A model generated the notes under the pieces. That model was not told the DNA's origin, did no database searches, and was given only the letters and a program-made list of their open reading frames with translations. The position numbers were made by a program, and so were the translations under genes. Shown here piece after piece: positions 44,382 through 54,163 of a stretch of 64,000 bases of DNA. How positions within the stretch are numbered: the first letter of the stretch is position 1; the number at the start of each line of letters is the position of its first letter. The DNA is from Adhaeretor mobilis (GTDB lineage: Bacteria; Planctomycetota; Planctomycetia; Pirellulales; Lacipirellulaceae): the NCBI RefSeq assembly GCF_007741515.1, contig NZ_CP036263.1, positions 4,947,178 through 5,011,177 on the forward strand, read 5' to 3'.

Positions 44382-44404
44382 CCTTGTTATTCGTGAAAGT
44401 AGTT

Positions 44405-46117
44405 ATGCGTTCTCGCACGACCACAGCGATACTGTTTCTGTGCCTAACAACGCCTTGCGTTGACGGATTGGCGCAGCAACGCATCGAAGCTCAGAAGTAC
44501 GCCGTCGTCAGCGGCCATCCCGCAGCGACCGTCGTGGGGCTGGAAGTGCTGCGCCAGGGCGGTAATGTCGTTGATGCGGCCGTTGCTACTTCGTTGGCGC
44601 TCGGCGTTGCCGAGCCTTACGGTTCAGGGCTCGGCGGCAAACTGGTCATGCTCTATCGCGACGCACAGACTGGCAAAGTGCATTCCATCGTGGCGCTGTG
44701 CGCTTCGCCTGCGGCACTGGATGCCGGGGAGTTCACAAAGCTTTCGGACTCGAAACGCAAATATGGCTACAAGGCCGTCGGCGTACCTGGCTTGATCGCC
44801 GGACTCCATGAAGCTCACAGCCGTTGGGGCTCGCAACCGTGGAACGACTTAGTAGAACCGGCAGCTGTATTGGCTGACCGTGGCGTCGAGATTGATGCCA
44901 CCATGCATGACATGTTCCTCCCGAAAGTGGGGAGTCTGAGAAAAGATGAAGAAGCCTCGCAACTCTACCTCGTCGACGGGCAGGCTCCGCCGGTGGGTAC
45001 GCTCATGCGAAATGCCGACTTGGCAAATACCTTGCGAGACATCGGAGCAGGCGGCGGGAAAGCGTTTTACAACGGCCCCATTGCTGAGAGGGTCGTGGCC
45101 GCCTCGCGTGCCAGTGGCGGCTATCTCGTAAAAGAGGACTTTGAGGACTACCGTGCAGAGGTGGGCGAACCACTGGAGATCGAATATCGGGGACATCGCA
45201 TTTACTCGTGCCCTCCTCCGCTCACCGGCGGAGTCACTGTGCTTGCAGCGCTTGAGTGCTTGGAACACATGCACTCCAAGCTACCCGGGAATAATTCCAG
45301 TGATGGAGCATTTGTTCAATTCACTGATCAGGCTTGCCGATCGCTGCAATGCTTGTATCCACCAATTCGCGACCACGTGGCCGATGTGCCTACGGCTGCG
45401 CAATCTTGCCGTACGATGCTTAGTGAAACATCGGCTAAGCAATTCGCTCGTGCGGCTAGCGAACTTGATCCGCGCAATCCACTGCAAGACCCCAAGCGGA
45501 CTGAGGAGAGAGAGACAACTCTGGAGGGTCTACCCGCGGCAAGCACTTCACACCTGCTGGTCGTTGACCGGGCTGGCAATATGGTGAGCCTCACGCAGTC
45601 GCTGAGCCTGCATTTCGGTGCAAGTGTCGTTGCGCCTGAGACGGGTTTCCTACTGAACGACAGCATGAGTAACTTCGCCACCCAAAGCCAAAAGTCGGTA
45701 AATCACGTTGCCGCCAAGAAGCGGGCACGCAGCACCATCGCCCCGATCATCGTGACCAAGCAGGACAAGCCATGGTTAGCTTTGGGAATCCCTGGGGGGC
45801 AGCGGATTCCTACTACTACACTTCAATTACTCTGGAGGGTGATCGACCAGCAATCTCCGCTGGAGGATGCCTTCGCTGCGTCACGTTTTCATCTGCGCAG
45901 ACCGCTCCGAAAAAACGCTCCTGAGAACGTCATCGATTACGAAGTAGATGCACCCTCGGAATGGGTAGCACAGGTGAAGGATCACGGCTGGCAGCTCGAA
46001 CCGCGCCCGCGAGATGGCCACTACTTCGGTGGCGGAGGAGCAGCCCAATACCAAGAGAGTGGAACCATTGTCGGCGTTGCCGATCCCCGTCGCACCAATT
46101 TTGCCGCAGGAGACTGA
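44405..46117 (+). CDS. Gamma-glutamyltranspeptidase family protein
   Basis: From ATG 44405 the protein has 570 residues with a signal peptide (to about 24, VDGLAQQ). The large-subunit part shows YAVVSGHPAATVVGLEVLRQ, GGNVVDAAVATSLALGVAEP and GSGLGG. The self-processing site is TSHLLVVDRAGNMVSLTQSL with the catalytic Thr381, the N-terminal residue of the small subunit after cleavage. ETGFLLNDSMSNF and GIPGGQRIPTTTLQ complete the signature. The enzyme cleaves or transfers gamma-glutamyl groups, for example from glutathione, outside the cytoplasm. It stands between PEP-CTERM genes and is followed after 13 bases by the M14 peptidase gene, so a joint role in peptide breakdown is possible. Confidence 0.92.
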   Translation: MRSRTTTAILFLCLTTPCVDGLAQQRIEAQKYAVVSGHPAATVVGLEVLRQGGNVVDAAVATSLALGVAEPYGSGLGGKLVMLYRDAQTGKVHSIVALCASPAALDAGEFTKLSDSKRKYGYKAVGVPGLIAGLHEAHSRWGSQPWNDLVEPAAVLADRGVEIDATMHDMFLPKVGSLRKDEEASQLYLVDGQAPPVGTLMRNADLANTLRDIGAGGGKAFYNGPIAERVVAASRASGGYLVKEDFEDYRAEVGEPLEIEYRGHRIYSCPPPLTGGVTVLAALECLEHMHSKLPGNNSSDGAFVQFTDQACRSLQCLYPPIRDHVADVPTAAQSCRTMLSETSAKQFARAASELDPRNPLQDPKRTEERETTLEGLPAASTSHLLVVDRAGNMVSLTQSLSLHFGASVVAPETGFLLNDSMSNFATQSQKSVNHVAAKKRARSTIAPIIVTKQDKPWLALGIPGGQRIPTTTLQLLWRVIDQQSPLEDAFAASRFHLRRPLRKNAPENVIDYEVDAPSEWVAQVKDHGWQLEPRPRDGHYFGGGGAAQYQESGTIVGVADPRRTNFAAGD

Positions 46118-46130
46118 ACCTAGGATTTTC

Positions 46131-47684
46131 ATGTCATTCAAACTGCTAACGTCGAAGGTATTACTGGCCGCAATTCTTGGAATCTGGCTAGGTATGCTGC
46201 TAGGTACCGGCAATGCGCTAGGTCAGATTACCCTCGATGGGGATTTTGATCACGGTAGCTTGGACGAAGCGAACTCGTCTGTGAGCGGGAGCCTGGTATC
46301 ACTAGCTGGCCGCGATAACTTTAATTCAGGCGACTGGAAGTGGCTCTATTTTTCCGCCGACAATGTAAACGGCCTGCAACCCACATTCCAAATTGACGAC
46401 GACTTTGCCACGGGGGGTAGCAGTCTTAACAACCACGAAATGGTCTATAGCTACGACCAACAAACGTGGCAGTTTTTCGACAATAATGCCCGTAGTTCCG
46501 GGGCGGGGACTTTCACGTTTTCGAACAACGCGCCGTTTAGCCAGAATGAAGTTTATGTGGCGTACGGCCTACCATATTCCAATGGACGCTCAGTCGCACA
46601 CACGGCACAAGCTGCCACAAGTCCCTGGGTTTCGCCGACCGTTAGCGGCAATGCATCGCTAGTGATCGGCCAGTCACCCGGCGGGATCGACGATCTGGGT
46701 CGGCCGATCGCGTCCCGCGACATGTACGGCTACAAGATCACCGACTCCTCAGCCACGGGACCTAAGCAGAAGATCGCCGTGATGGGTGGCGTGCATGCGA
46801 ACGAAACAGTGGCCAACTACACGCTTGAAGGTCTTGTCGACTTCCTGTTGAGCGACGATCTCGAAGCGGGCCGGCTACGGAGTCTGGCTGAGATTTACGT
46901 CTATCCGATGGTCAACCCCGATGGCCGCCATGCCGGGTACAATCGCAGTACGGTCCAGCGCCCTAACCATGATCCGAACCGTTTCTGGGATTCCCCCTCC
47001 TACGGCGGTATGAGCGACGTGAAGGTCGTGGGCGATGCACTACTGGCCGACACCGGCGGCGATGTGGATTACTTCATCGATTTTCATTCGACCGTCAATG
47101 GCAAAGATGGGCACTACGGATACGTTCACCCCGATTTCCAAGCCGACCCCTTCTGGCAGACGTTGCTGCAGCTCGAACCAAGCGTCAACACGCAAAGTGC
47201 AAGTTTGGTTTCGCTCACAGGGCAAAAATTCGGTCGCGACGAGCTCAACGCCGAATTCACAATGACGTTTGAAACACAATTCATCGCCGGGGAGAACATC
47301 GACCGCTTTCACGATTTGGGTGCCAACTTTGGCCGGTCGCTTGAGCAGACCTTTCGAGTTGCTGCCGACGTGAATTTCGATCGCGTACTCGACAGCCAGG
47401 ATTGGCTGCAGTTCATTGCCGGTGCAGAAACCGATCTCTCTGGACTCACGGCGGTCGAAGCCTACGCCGCTGGCGATCTCGACGGCGACGGCGTCAATAG
47501 CATTGAGGATCTTAGTATTTTCAAGAATGCTTACATTGCTGAGTACGGTATCGCGAGCTTCGCAGCACTTCTAGTTCCCGTCCCTGAACCGACTACAATG
47601 GCACTGCTGCTACTCGCGCTTGCGGCCAGGCCGCGGTCCAGCAGAAAACAATTTGATTCATACCCAACCCATCGGAGGATTTAG
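46131..47684 (+). CDS. M14-family zinc carboxypeptidase with dockerin-like motif and PEP-CTERM
   Basis: From ATG 46131 (AGGA 7 bases upstream) the protein has 517 residues. A signal peptide (to about 31) is followed by a beta-sandwich (about 40-180, WKWLYFSADNVNGLQP, EVYVAYGLPYSNG) resembling the N-terminal domain of cytosolic-type M14 carboxypeptidases. The catalytic domain has zinc ligands H222 and E225 (GGVHANETVANY), YPMVNPDGRHAGYNR, the third ligand H319 (DFHST) and the likely catalytic E381 (FETQF). EF-hand-like loops (DVNFDRVLDSQD, DLDGDGVNSIED) precede VPEPTTMALLLLALAA, the PEP-CTERM signal. It would trim peptides at the cell surface. The next gene starts 1 base after its stop. Confidence 0.87.
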   Translation: MSFKLLTSKVLLAAILGIWLGMLLGTGNALGQITLDGDFDHGSLDEANSSVSGSLVSLAGRDNFNSGDWKWLYFSADNVNGLQPTFQIDDDFATGGSSLNNHEMVYSYDQQTWQFFDNNARSSGAGTFTFSNNAPFSQNEVYVAYGLPYSNGRSVAHTAQAATSPWVSPTVSGNASLVIGQSPGGIDDLGRPIASRDMYGYKITDSSATGPKQKIAVMGGVHANETVANYTLEGLVDFLLSDDLEAGRLRSLAEIYVYPMVNPDGRHAGYNRSTVQRPNHDPNRFWDSPSYGGMSDVKVVGDALLADTGGDVDYFIDFHSTVNGKDGHYGYVHPDFQADPFWQTLLQLEPSVNTQSASLVSLTGQKFGRDELNAEFTMTFETQFIAGENIDRFHDLGANFGRSLEQTFRVAADVNFDRVLDSQDWLQFIAGAETDLSGLTAVEAYAAGDLDGDGVNSIEDLSIFKNAYIAEYGIASFAALLVPVPEPTTMALLLLALAARPRSSRKQFDSYPTHRRI

Positions 47685-47685
47685 A

Positions 47686-49029
47686 ATGTCTAGAATTAAC
47701 TCTTGGCAAGCCTCGTGTTTAGTCGCCCTGCTCATGACAGCCACAGTTTCGGTCGCCCAAGGTGTCGACCTTGAGGCATTCGAGTTCAGCGACTCTGGCG
47801 GCACCCAGCTCAGCGCAGCGGCGAACTCCGTGAATGCTAGTAACATGTGGTCTGCCGATATTTCTGGTTCAAGCGTCCAAAGTGGTGCATTCTTTGTCGG
47901 CAAAGATCTGGACGACTTGGCAAGCAGCTACCTGCAAATCGACAACATCAACGCCGCAACCGGCAGCAGTCGATATATCGTTGCCACAATGTCAGGCTGG
48001 GAATTCTTCGACAGTGTTGTTGGCCAAGGCGAGGAAGTAAGGTTCGCTTTCATCGACGAAGACACTGGCAATAGCGGCAATACGGTTATCGGCGAAGTGC
48101 GGATCGATCGCAACACCGACAACGAGACCATCGAGTTGCGGGGCGTCGCCTCGGGGAATGGGTCGGTCGATATTGGCAACCGGGCAACCCTTGCCACTGC
48201 GCAATCAAATCCCTTTACGATGGCTTTGGAGTACAACCCGGTCTCCAGGACTTACGAAGTGTTCTACAAAGATGGCTCGAATCCCTCACAGTCCCTTGGC
48301 ATCGGCAGTGTGGCTCCTGGTCGCGACGCCAACTCTGTTCGCCTTGTCGTGAACAACAATTTTTTTAGCGATTTCAGCGAGTTTCTCAACATCGATCGCG
48401 TCGCATTGACCGACACGAATCCGTTCAGCGATTTGTTAACGCTAGAAGTAAATCGCGACACGGGCGTGACCAAGCTGATCAACACGACAGGTGCGACGCT
48501 CAGTGGAATTACGTCCGGGACGCTGAGTTCCGATGTCGGGGCTGTGAATTCTGGCAGCATCAACGCGCCGCCAAGCTCCTTGGCAATCGGAGCGGAAGTG
48601 ACCCTCAGCACCGGTTCCGGACCTTGGATCAAGAATAATACCGAAGATTTACTCTACGAGCTCGTCGCCAGTGGCGTCACGCGTAGTGCCAACGTCAACT
48701 TCGTCGGCAACGGCGGCCAGCGGTTTGACGTCGGCGATCTCGACTTCATGAATGGCATCACCGCTGCCGATTGGAACATTTTCATTGCCGGCGCTGAAAC
48801 TGATCTTTCAGCACTGACCGTGGCCGAAGCTTACCAGGCTGGCGACCTCGATGGCGACGGCGTTAATAGCGTAGTCGATTTCGACATCTTCAAAGCCGCG
48901 TTCGACGAGGCCAACGGAGTCGGCGCTTTTCAGGCGATGCTGGCTAGCGTGCCTGAGCCGAGTTCGTTTCTCCTGGTCGCCTTCGGAGCCAGCATCTTGC
49001 TCACAACCAATCGACGGCGTACGGCTTAG
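47686..49029 (+). CDS. PEP-CTERM protein with dockerin-like motif, second paralogue
   Basis: The 447-residue protein starts at ATG 47686, with GGAGG 7 bases upstream, directly after the peptidase stop. The signal peptide ends near TVSVAQG, and the family start is VDLEAFEFSDSGGTQLSAAA, then YLQIDNINAATGSSRYIVAT and DRVALTDTNPF. A second beta domain follows (about 265-355). Calcium loops (DLDFMNGITAADWN, DLDGDGVNSVVDFD) match those of the peptidase upstream, including the AGAETDLS stretch, so the two genes share a recently exchanged dockerin-like module. The C-terminus VPEPSSFLLVAFGASILLTT with RRRTA is a PEP-CTERM signal. Confidence 0.86.
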   Translation: MSRINSWQASCLVALLMTATVSVAQGVDLEAFEFSDSGGTQLSAAANSVNASNMWSADISGSSVQSGAFFVGKDLDDLASSYLQIDNINAATGSSRYIVATMSGWEFFDSVVGQGEEVRFAFIDEDTGNSGNTVIGEVRIDRNTDNETIELRGVASGNGSVDIGNRATLATAQSNPFTMALEYNPVSRTYEVFYKDGSNPSQSLGIGSVAPGRDANSVRLVVNNNFFSDFSEFLNIDRVALTDTNPFSDLLTLEVNRDTGVTKLINTTGATLSGITSGTLSSDVGAVNSGSINAPPSSLAIGAEVTLSTGSGPWIKNNTEDLLYELVASGVTRSANVNFVGNGGQRFDVGDLDFMNGITAADWNIFIAGAETDLSALTVAEAYQAGDLDGDGVNSVVDFDIFKAAFDEANGVGAFQAMLASVPEPSSFLLVAFGASILLTTNRRRTA

Positions 49030-49089
49030 CCAATTGATCAACCAGACCGCAACCTCAAGTGACTTCCAATCTCGATAAGGATTCAACTC

Positions 49090-50469
49090 ATGCTACGCAA
49101 ACTTACAAATAGAATCATCCCGTGGGGAGCCATCGGCCTATCATTGGTGTTCATTTGCACGTCACATGCAGGCGTACTGGAGGACTTCCAATTCAACGAC
49201 TCCAACGGCACGACTCTCGGCGATGCGGCCAATAGTGCGAATAACGGGAACAACTGGGAACCGTCGACACAACTCAATAATTCGTCGGTACTCAATGGCG
49301 TATTTCGCATCCAGAATGACGATCCGGGATTGAACTCGAGTTACTTGCAGATCGACAACATCACTAGTGGCACGGTCTGGATGGTTGCCGAGATGGACGG
49401 GTGGAACTTCACCCCCGACCCTTCGGGCGTTTCAGGAGATTTTGAAGAAATTCGCTTTGGGTTTCTCACTAACGACGACCTCACCGGCAGCACCATCACT
49501 GCGCAAATGGAAATTGAACGAAACAGCACAACCGGCGGCATCGAGATTAACGGGCAAGCATTGGGAGTCGGATCGAATATAAGTGCCACTTCGTTATCGT
49601 TCAATCAAGCTCAACCTTTTACTTCGGTGCTCAAGCTGGATAAGACTGCGAACACCTACCAGATTCTTATCGACGACGGTTCTGGGTTTACTTCGATTGG
49701 CAGCGGCAATGTCGATCCCGCACGTGATGGCAATTCCATTCGCTTCTCGATCGGCGACAACTTTGCCGGTTCCGGTGAGTTTTTTGACGTCGATCGTTTC
49801 TATATCACCGACGTTGATCCGGTTGGTATAGAGACCGACAACCTCACGCTGCAAGTGAATACTACAACCGGCATGATGGAGATTCTCAATGACGGCACAA
49901 CCCCGTTCGACATCGATTGGTATCGGATCGAAAGCACGACTGACGACCTTAACTTCAACGGCTGGAGCAGCCTCAGCGATCGTAGCGTCGACGCCATCGA
50001 CGGCATCGACCCCGATTCAACAGTCGGCAACGGCATTGGCGAGACCTGGGACGAAGCGGGCGGCTCCGACGACGGGGTACTCTCTGAGTCGTTTCTGCAA
50101 AGCAGTTCGGTCTTCGGCAACAATCGCTCCGAGACTTTGGGCAGTGCGTTCAAAGTTGGTGGAGATACCGACTCGCTCACGTTCGAGTACCGTAGCGCAA
50201 TCAATGGAGCTGTGTTCACCGGTGATATCGACTTCGTCACGGGTGGCCTTGCAGCCGACATCAATGGGGACCTCAAAGTCGATGGAGCTGACTTTTTGCA
50301 GATTCAGCGCGACAACCCGTCGCTGATCCCGAATTTCCAAGCCGAGTACGGCGCTGGCTCCAGTGCCCAAGCTTCCTCAAGTGCCGTGCCAGAGCCGACA
50401 GCCTTGAGTTTGCTCGCGGTGATGCTGGCCGTCACTACGTTAGGAGTCCGCCGGCGGGAAGTCGCGTGA
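49090..50469 (+). CDS. PEP-CTERM protein with dockerin-like motif, third paralogue
   Basis: The 459-residue protein has a signal peptide (to about 27, CTSHAG) and begins VLEDFQFNDSNGTTLGDAAN, then SSYLQIDNITSGTVWMVAEM, closely like the 47686 protein. DRFYITDVDPVG ends the first domain. A second beta domain contains VDAIDGIDPDSTVGNGIGE. One calcium loop (DINGDLKVDGADFLQIQRD) precedes VPEPTALSLLAVMLAVTTLG and a basic end. It is probably surface-attached with its neighbours; ligand unknown. It is 60 bases after the second paralogue. Confidence 0.86.
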   Translation: MLRKLTNRIIPWGAIGLSLVFICTSHAGVLEDFQFNDSNGTTLGDAANSANNGNNWEPSTQLNNSSVLNGVFRIQNDDPGLNSSYLQIDNITSGTVWMVAEMDGWNFTPDPSGVSGDFEEIRFGFLTNDDLTGSTITAQMEIERNSTTGGIEINGQALGVGSNISATSLSFNQAQPFTSVLKLDKTANTYQILIDDGSGFTSIGSGNVDPARDGNSIRFSIGDNFAGSGEFFDVDRFYITDVDPVGIETDNLTLQVNTTTGMMEILNDGTTPFDIDWYRIESTTDDLNFNGWSSLSDRSVDAIDGIDPDSTVGNGIGETWDEAGGSDDGVLSESFLQSSSVFGNNRSETLGSAFKVGGDTDSLTFEYRSAINGAVFTGDIDFVTGGLAADINGDLKVDGADFLQIQRDNPSLIPNFQAEYGAGSSAQASSSAVPEPTALSLLAVMLAVTTLGVRRREVA

Positions 50470-50584
50470 TTCAACCAGGCGACCCAGTCCTGCTGCACCA
50501 AGTTCGTCGAACCTGCGATAGACTGCTGACTCTTGACAGCGGGCCGTCTGACAGGGCTACCATAGAGACCAACTACAAGGCAAA

Positions 50585-51505
50585 CTAGGCGAATGCCTTG
50601 CGGATCTCGGCGAGGTGCTTGGGGCACTCTGTGCGCGGGTCGCCCGCTTCTTCGTACTCCAGGACGATATATCCGCGGTAATTGGAGTCCTTTAAGATGC
50701 GAGCGAGTCGATCGTAGTCCGTCGGCTGCTTGTTGGTTCGCTCTTCGTTGTTAGAAGTCACCACTTTCACCTGCACGTTCAGTGCGTAGGGGGCAATCTT
50801 CGCCAAGTCGGTGTAAGGGTCGTCGTAGTAAAAGTTCCCACTGTCGAGATTCACGCCAAACCACGGGCTGCGGACATCTCGCACAAACGACAACACGCCT
50901 TCTGCCGTGCTCGTCGGACCGCCGTGATTTTCCAACGCTAGGTGAATGCCATGCTCGCCCGCGTACTGGCAGCACGCTTCGATTCCTTCGACCATCAAGT
51001 CGTGCGTTTGCTGCTGCGACTGACCCTGCTTCGGTTTGCCGGCGAAGATGCGAATCACCGGCGCGCCGAGCACCTCCGCGCGGTCGATCCATCGCTTAAC
51101 GTCGGCAATTTGCCGATCTCGTTCCGCACCGGGAGGAAACCCAAAGTCGTTCCCCACTGCTGTGCCCGAAACGCTCAGGCCCAAGTGAAAACATTGCTGC
51201 TTGAGCTTGCGAAGATCGGCGTCGGTTGTATCAGCGGGGAAGTAGTACGATGTGAGCTCGGTCGCATCCAAATTCATCTTCGCACAATCGTCCACGAAGT
51301 CCGCCAGCGTGAGCTCTGCAGGATCGCCGGTGAGCAAGTCGCGATAGCTGTAGGCAGCCAAGCTCAACTTGAACTTGTGCGATCCATTCCTCGCGATGGG
51401 CTCGATCGCCGAAGCATGCTTCCCTGGAGAACCAACTCCACCAGTGGCCGCTGTTGCGGCAGCGCAGCCCAGCATGAACTTTCGACGATCAAAATTCAGT
51501 GACAT
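50585..51505 (-). CDS. Exported sugar phosphate isomerase/epimerase-like TIM-barrel protein
   Basis: The 306-residue protein has a Tat-type start (NFDRRKFMLGCAAATAATGG). Residues about 45-300 form an AP-endonuclease-2-type TIM barrel: LSLAAYSYRDLL, APVIRIFAGKP, GIHLALENHGGPTSTAEGVL, WFGVNLDSGNFYYDDP, YIVLEYEEAGDP, with E, D and H/E metal-ligand positions typical of xylose isomerase-like barrels (E192-like ENHGG, D in LDSGN, E in LEYEE). Exported members of this family are abundant in planctomycetes, and most have no known substrate. It is transcribed toward the third PEP-CTERM gene and lies after the sulfatase on the same strand. Confidence 0.88.
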   Translation of the reverse strand: MSLNFDRRKFMLGCAAATAATGGVGSPGKHASAIEPIARNGSHKFKLSLAAYSYRDLLTGDPAELTLADFVDDCAKMNLDATELTSYYFPADTTDADLRKLKQQCFHLGLSVSGTAVGNDFGFPPGAERDRQIADVKRWIDRAEVLGAPVIRIFAGKPKQGQSQQQTHDLMVEGIEACCQYAGEHGIHLALENHGGPTSTAEGVLSFVRDVRSPWFGVNLDSGNFYYDDPYTDLAKIAPYALNVQVKVVTSNNEERTNKQPTDYDRLARILKDSNYRGYIVLEYEEAGDPRTECPKHLAEIRKAFA

Positions 51506-51673
51506 GTAATGGCTCTCCGTAGATGGAAAAGGATAAAGTGTAACCGCCCATGACCTACGGTCAGCGCGGGCGCAGATGCGAGCAACCTGCCAATCTCTGC
51601 CAGACTGCGCATCCTCAAGGCGCGCAACGGCTTAGTCAACTTCGTATCGCTCTAGCAACTACAGACCCAGCAT

Positions 51674-53944
51674 CTATAGTCCCAGTTCCTGAAGCTTCGG
51701 CTCGAGCGCTTCGGCCCAGCGCTGGTAGCCTTGTTTGCTGAGGTGGAGTGCATCGGGCATGATCTCTGCGCTGAGACTGTTATCGGGTTCCAGGAAAACC
51801 TTGCCGATATCCAACCAATGAACTTGCTTACCATCGGCAAAGCGGCGAATGCGTTGGTTGATTGCCTGATTGTTCAGGCGCTGTTCGTCTAACTCGGTCC
51901 GCCCACGCGGGAAGATGCCGTGCAGCACGACCTTGGTTTCGGGCGATTGGTCGGCGATAATCTCCAAGATTCGCTCGATGCCCGCTGCTACTTCCGCCGG
52001 GTCCTGCATCATGTGCCCCGTGTTGTTCGTTCCGATCATCAGAACAGCGACTTCGGGCTTGATCTCCGAAAAACCTCCACCATGTTGCAATCGCCAAATG
52101 ATGTGCTCAGTGCGGTCGCCGCTGATACCTAGGTTCACCGCATTGCGAGGCGCAAATGTTTCTTCCCAAATACTCTTACCCCCATTTTCCCAGCTATGGG
52201 TAATGGAGTCTCCAATAAATGCCAGTCGAACCGGATCACTACCCTTCTTTACACGACTCTTAAGCAGGTCTTCACGTTGCTTCCAATTCTTATCGTCGCC
52301 GCGCGTCTCGGGAATGACTGCCGAATTTACTTCGTAGAACGATCGCTGGTTTCGGTAGAGCTGCTTCATGCCACGTAACACCTCTGCATATTCTGGATCG
52401 TCGTGGAAGCTGGTCAGTTCTTGTGGATCGACCTCCAGGTCGAACAGGTTCCACTCCCTCGTTCGTGGGAAGTACATCAGCTTGTAACGCTCCGAGCGAA
52501 CACCGTCGTGCTTGGGTACGTTGTGCACAGCATCGTTTTCGTAGTAAGCATAGTAGACCGCGTCGCGCCAGTCTGAAGGGGCTTCGCAGTTTCCCCGGAG
52601 CACGGGCACGAGGCTCCGCCCTTGAATCTCTGGCGGAACGGGCGCCCCGGCTAGCTCCAGAAAGGTAGGAGCGTAGTCGATGTTTTGAATTAAAGTTGGA
52701 GTGCGCGACCCCTCAGTAATCTTACCAGGCCAACGGATAAGGAACGGCATTTTCATCGACTCTTCGAACATCCAGCGTTTATCGTACCAACCATGGTCGC
52801 CCAAGTAGAAGCCCTGGTCTGAGGAGTAGATCACAATCGTATTCTCTGCCAATCCCGTCTCGTCGAGGTAGGCCAATAGCCGCCCTACCCCGTCGTCCAC
52901 AGCGGCGATGCAGCGCAAATAGTCTTTGATATATCTTTGGTACTTCCAACTGAGGATCTGCGTATCGGACAGACTGCCGGCGCGCATCTTTGCTAGGAAG
53001 TCTTGGTTTTCTGGCTCATACTGTGCATCCCATGCTTGCTTTTGCTCCTCCGTCATGCGGGCATACTCCCCATTGCGCCCTTCCGTCTTAAAATGCTTTG
53101 GGAACTCAATTTTCCCATGCAGTTTCATGTCATGTCTCCACATCATGTGATCGCGGATCGACATCTCGTTTTGCTTGAGCAACTCCGAACGATTAGAGTA
53201 GTTGTCGTGAAGTGTCGGAGGTTCAGGAATATCCGACTCTTTATATAAGTCAAAGTGACGCTGCGGTGGCGCCCAATTGCGATGAGGGGCCTTGTGCTGG
53301 CACATCAACAGGAACGGTTTCTCAGTATCGCGATCTTGGAGCCAGTCTAATGAAAGGTCGGTAATAATATCGGTGCAGTAACCCATCCGCCGGTGTCGAC
53401 TACCATCCATCTGAATAAAGTCGGGGTTGTAGTACGAACCTTGTCCAGGCAGCACTTCCCAATGATCGAAACCGGTCGGATCGGACGACAAATGCCATTT
53501 GCCGATCAAGGCAGCTTGATAACCGGCTTGTTGAATCAGTTTAGGGAATGTCGTCTGATTCCCATCAAAACGATTCCCGTTGCGTAAGAACCCGTTCTTG
53601 TGGCTATGCTTGCCCGTCAAGATGCAAGCTCGCGAGGGACCGCAAATGGAGTTGGCGCAAAAGGAGTTAAGAAACACAGCACCTTCTTGAGCAAGCCGAT
53701 CGATGTTCGGGGTCTCGTTGATCTTCGATCCGTACGCGCCAATTGATTGCAAAGCGTGATCGTCGGAGAAGATGAAAACGATGTTCGGTTGCTGATCAGC
53801 CGCGAAATTTTCGGCAGAGCCGATAGTCCCCAGCACGAAAGCCCAAAGCAAGAAAACACCGAGAAGCTGCGGCGAATGCAACGCTACCTTTGTGGGGGTG
53901 CAGTTTCCAGGGAGATAGAGAGCTCTCATCATGATTTGGGGCAT
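51674..53944 (-). CDS. Sulfatase fused to a C-terminal SGNH/GDSL hydrolase
   Basis: From ATG 53944 the protein has 756 residues; later ATGs at 53932 and 53929 are equally possible, and the 73 residues before it (to 54163) are unlikely to be coding. After a signal helix (LLGVFLLWAFVLGTIGSAEN) the sulfatase domain has the metal-binding DD in VFIFSDDHALQSIGAYGS and the formylglycine motif CGPSRA with Cys101. It ends near residue 530. The fused domain starts about residue 572 with the four SGNH blocks: GDSITHSW (Ser580), GISGDRT, GTNN and DALH (Asp731, His734). An enzyme that removes both sulfate and acyl groups from a polysaccharide would need such a pair; the substrate cannot be read from sequence. 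Confidence 0.88.
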   Translation of the reverse strand: MPQIMMRALYLPGNCTPTKVALHSPQLLGVFLLWAFVLGTIGSAENFAADQQPNIVFIFSDDHALQSIGAYGSKINETPNIDRLAQEGAVFLNSFCANSICGPSRACILTGKHSHKNGFLRNGNRFDGNQTTFPKLIQQAGYQAALIGKWHLSSDPTGFDHWEVLPGQGSYYNPDFIQMDGSRHRRMGYCTDIITDLSLDWLQDRDTEKPFLLMCQHKAPHRNWAPPQRHFDLYKESDIPEPPTLHDNYSNRSELLKQNEMSIRDHMMWRHDMKLHGKIEFPKHFKTEGRNGEYARMTEEQKQAWDAQYEPENQDFLAKMRAGSLSDTQILSWKYQRYIKDYLRCIAAVDDGVGRLLAYLDETGLAENTIVIYSSDQGFYLGDHGWYDKRWMFEESMKMPFLIRWPGKITEGSRTPTLIQNIDYAPTFLELAGAPVPPEIQGRSLVPVLRGNCEAPSDWRDAVYYAYYENDAVHNVPKHDGVRSERYKLMYFPRTREWNLFDLEVDPQELTSFHDDPEYAEVLRGMKQLYRNQRSFYEVNSAVIPETRGDDKNWKQREDLLKSRVKKGSDPVRLAFIGDSITHSWENGGKSIWEETFAPRNAVNLGISGDRTEHIIWRLQHGGGFSEIKPEVAVLMIGTNNTGHMMQDPAEVAAGIERILEIIADQSPETKVVLHGIFPRGRTELDEQRLNNQAINQRIRRFADGKQVHWLDIGKVFLEPDNSLSAEIMPDALHLSKQGYQRWAEALEPKLQELGL

Positions 53945-54163
53945 GGACCTGACAGTCGGGGTAAGAGAAATCTGGATGGTAGGGGCAGGCTTAATACTCT
54001 CGGCAGCGCCGCTAGCGAGCGACCTAGCACAGAAAATAGCTGGGGCAGGAAACGCTGGAAATAGTTTACCTGAAACCAGATAATCTTCCAGCAAATTCTG
54101 CTCTCGCGGCAATTGACTATGTTGCCATTGGTCAGCAACTTTGCCGATGCAACACCTGTTCAC

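Noticed and set aside
44273-44404. N-terminal extension of the transpeptidase gene
   Set aside because: It would read through a strong terminator hairpin and the end of the preceding gene; the ATG at 44405 begins a normal signal peptide.
53945-54163. N-terminal extension of the sulfatase
   Set aside because: The added 73 residues precede the signal helix and resemble no sulfatase; later ATGs are available.
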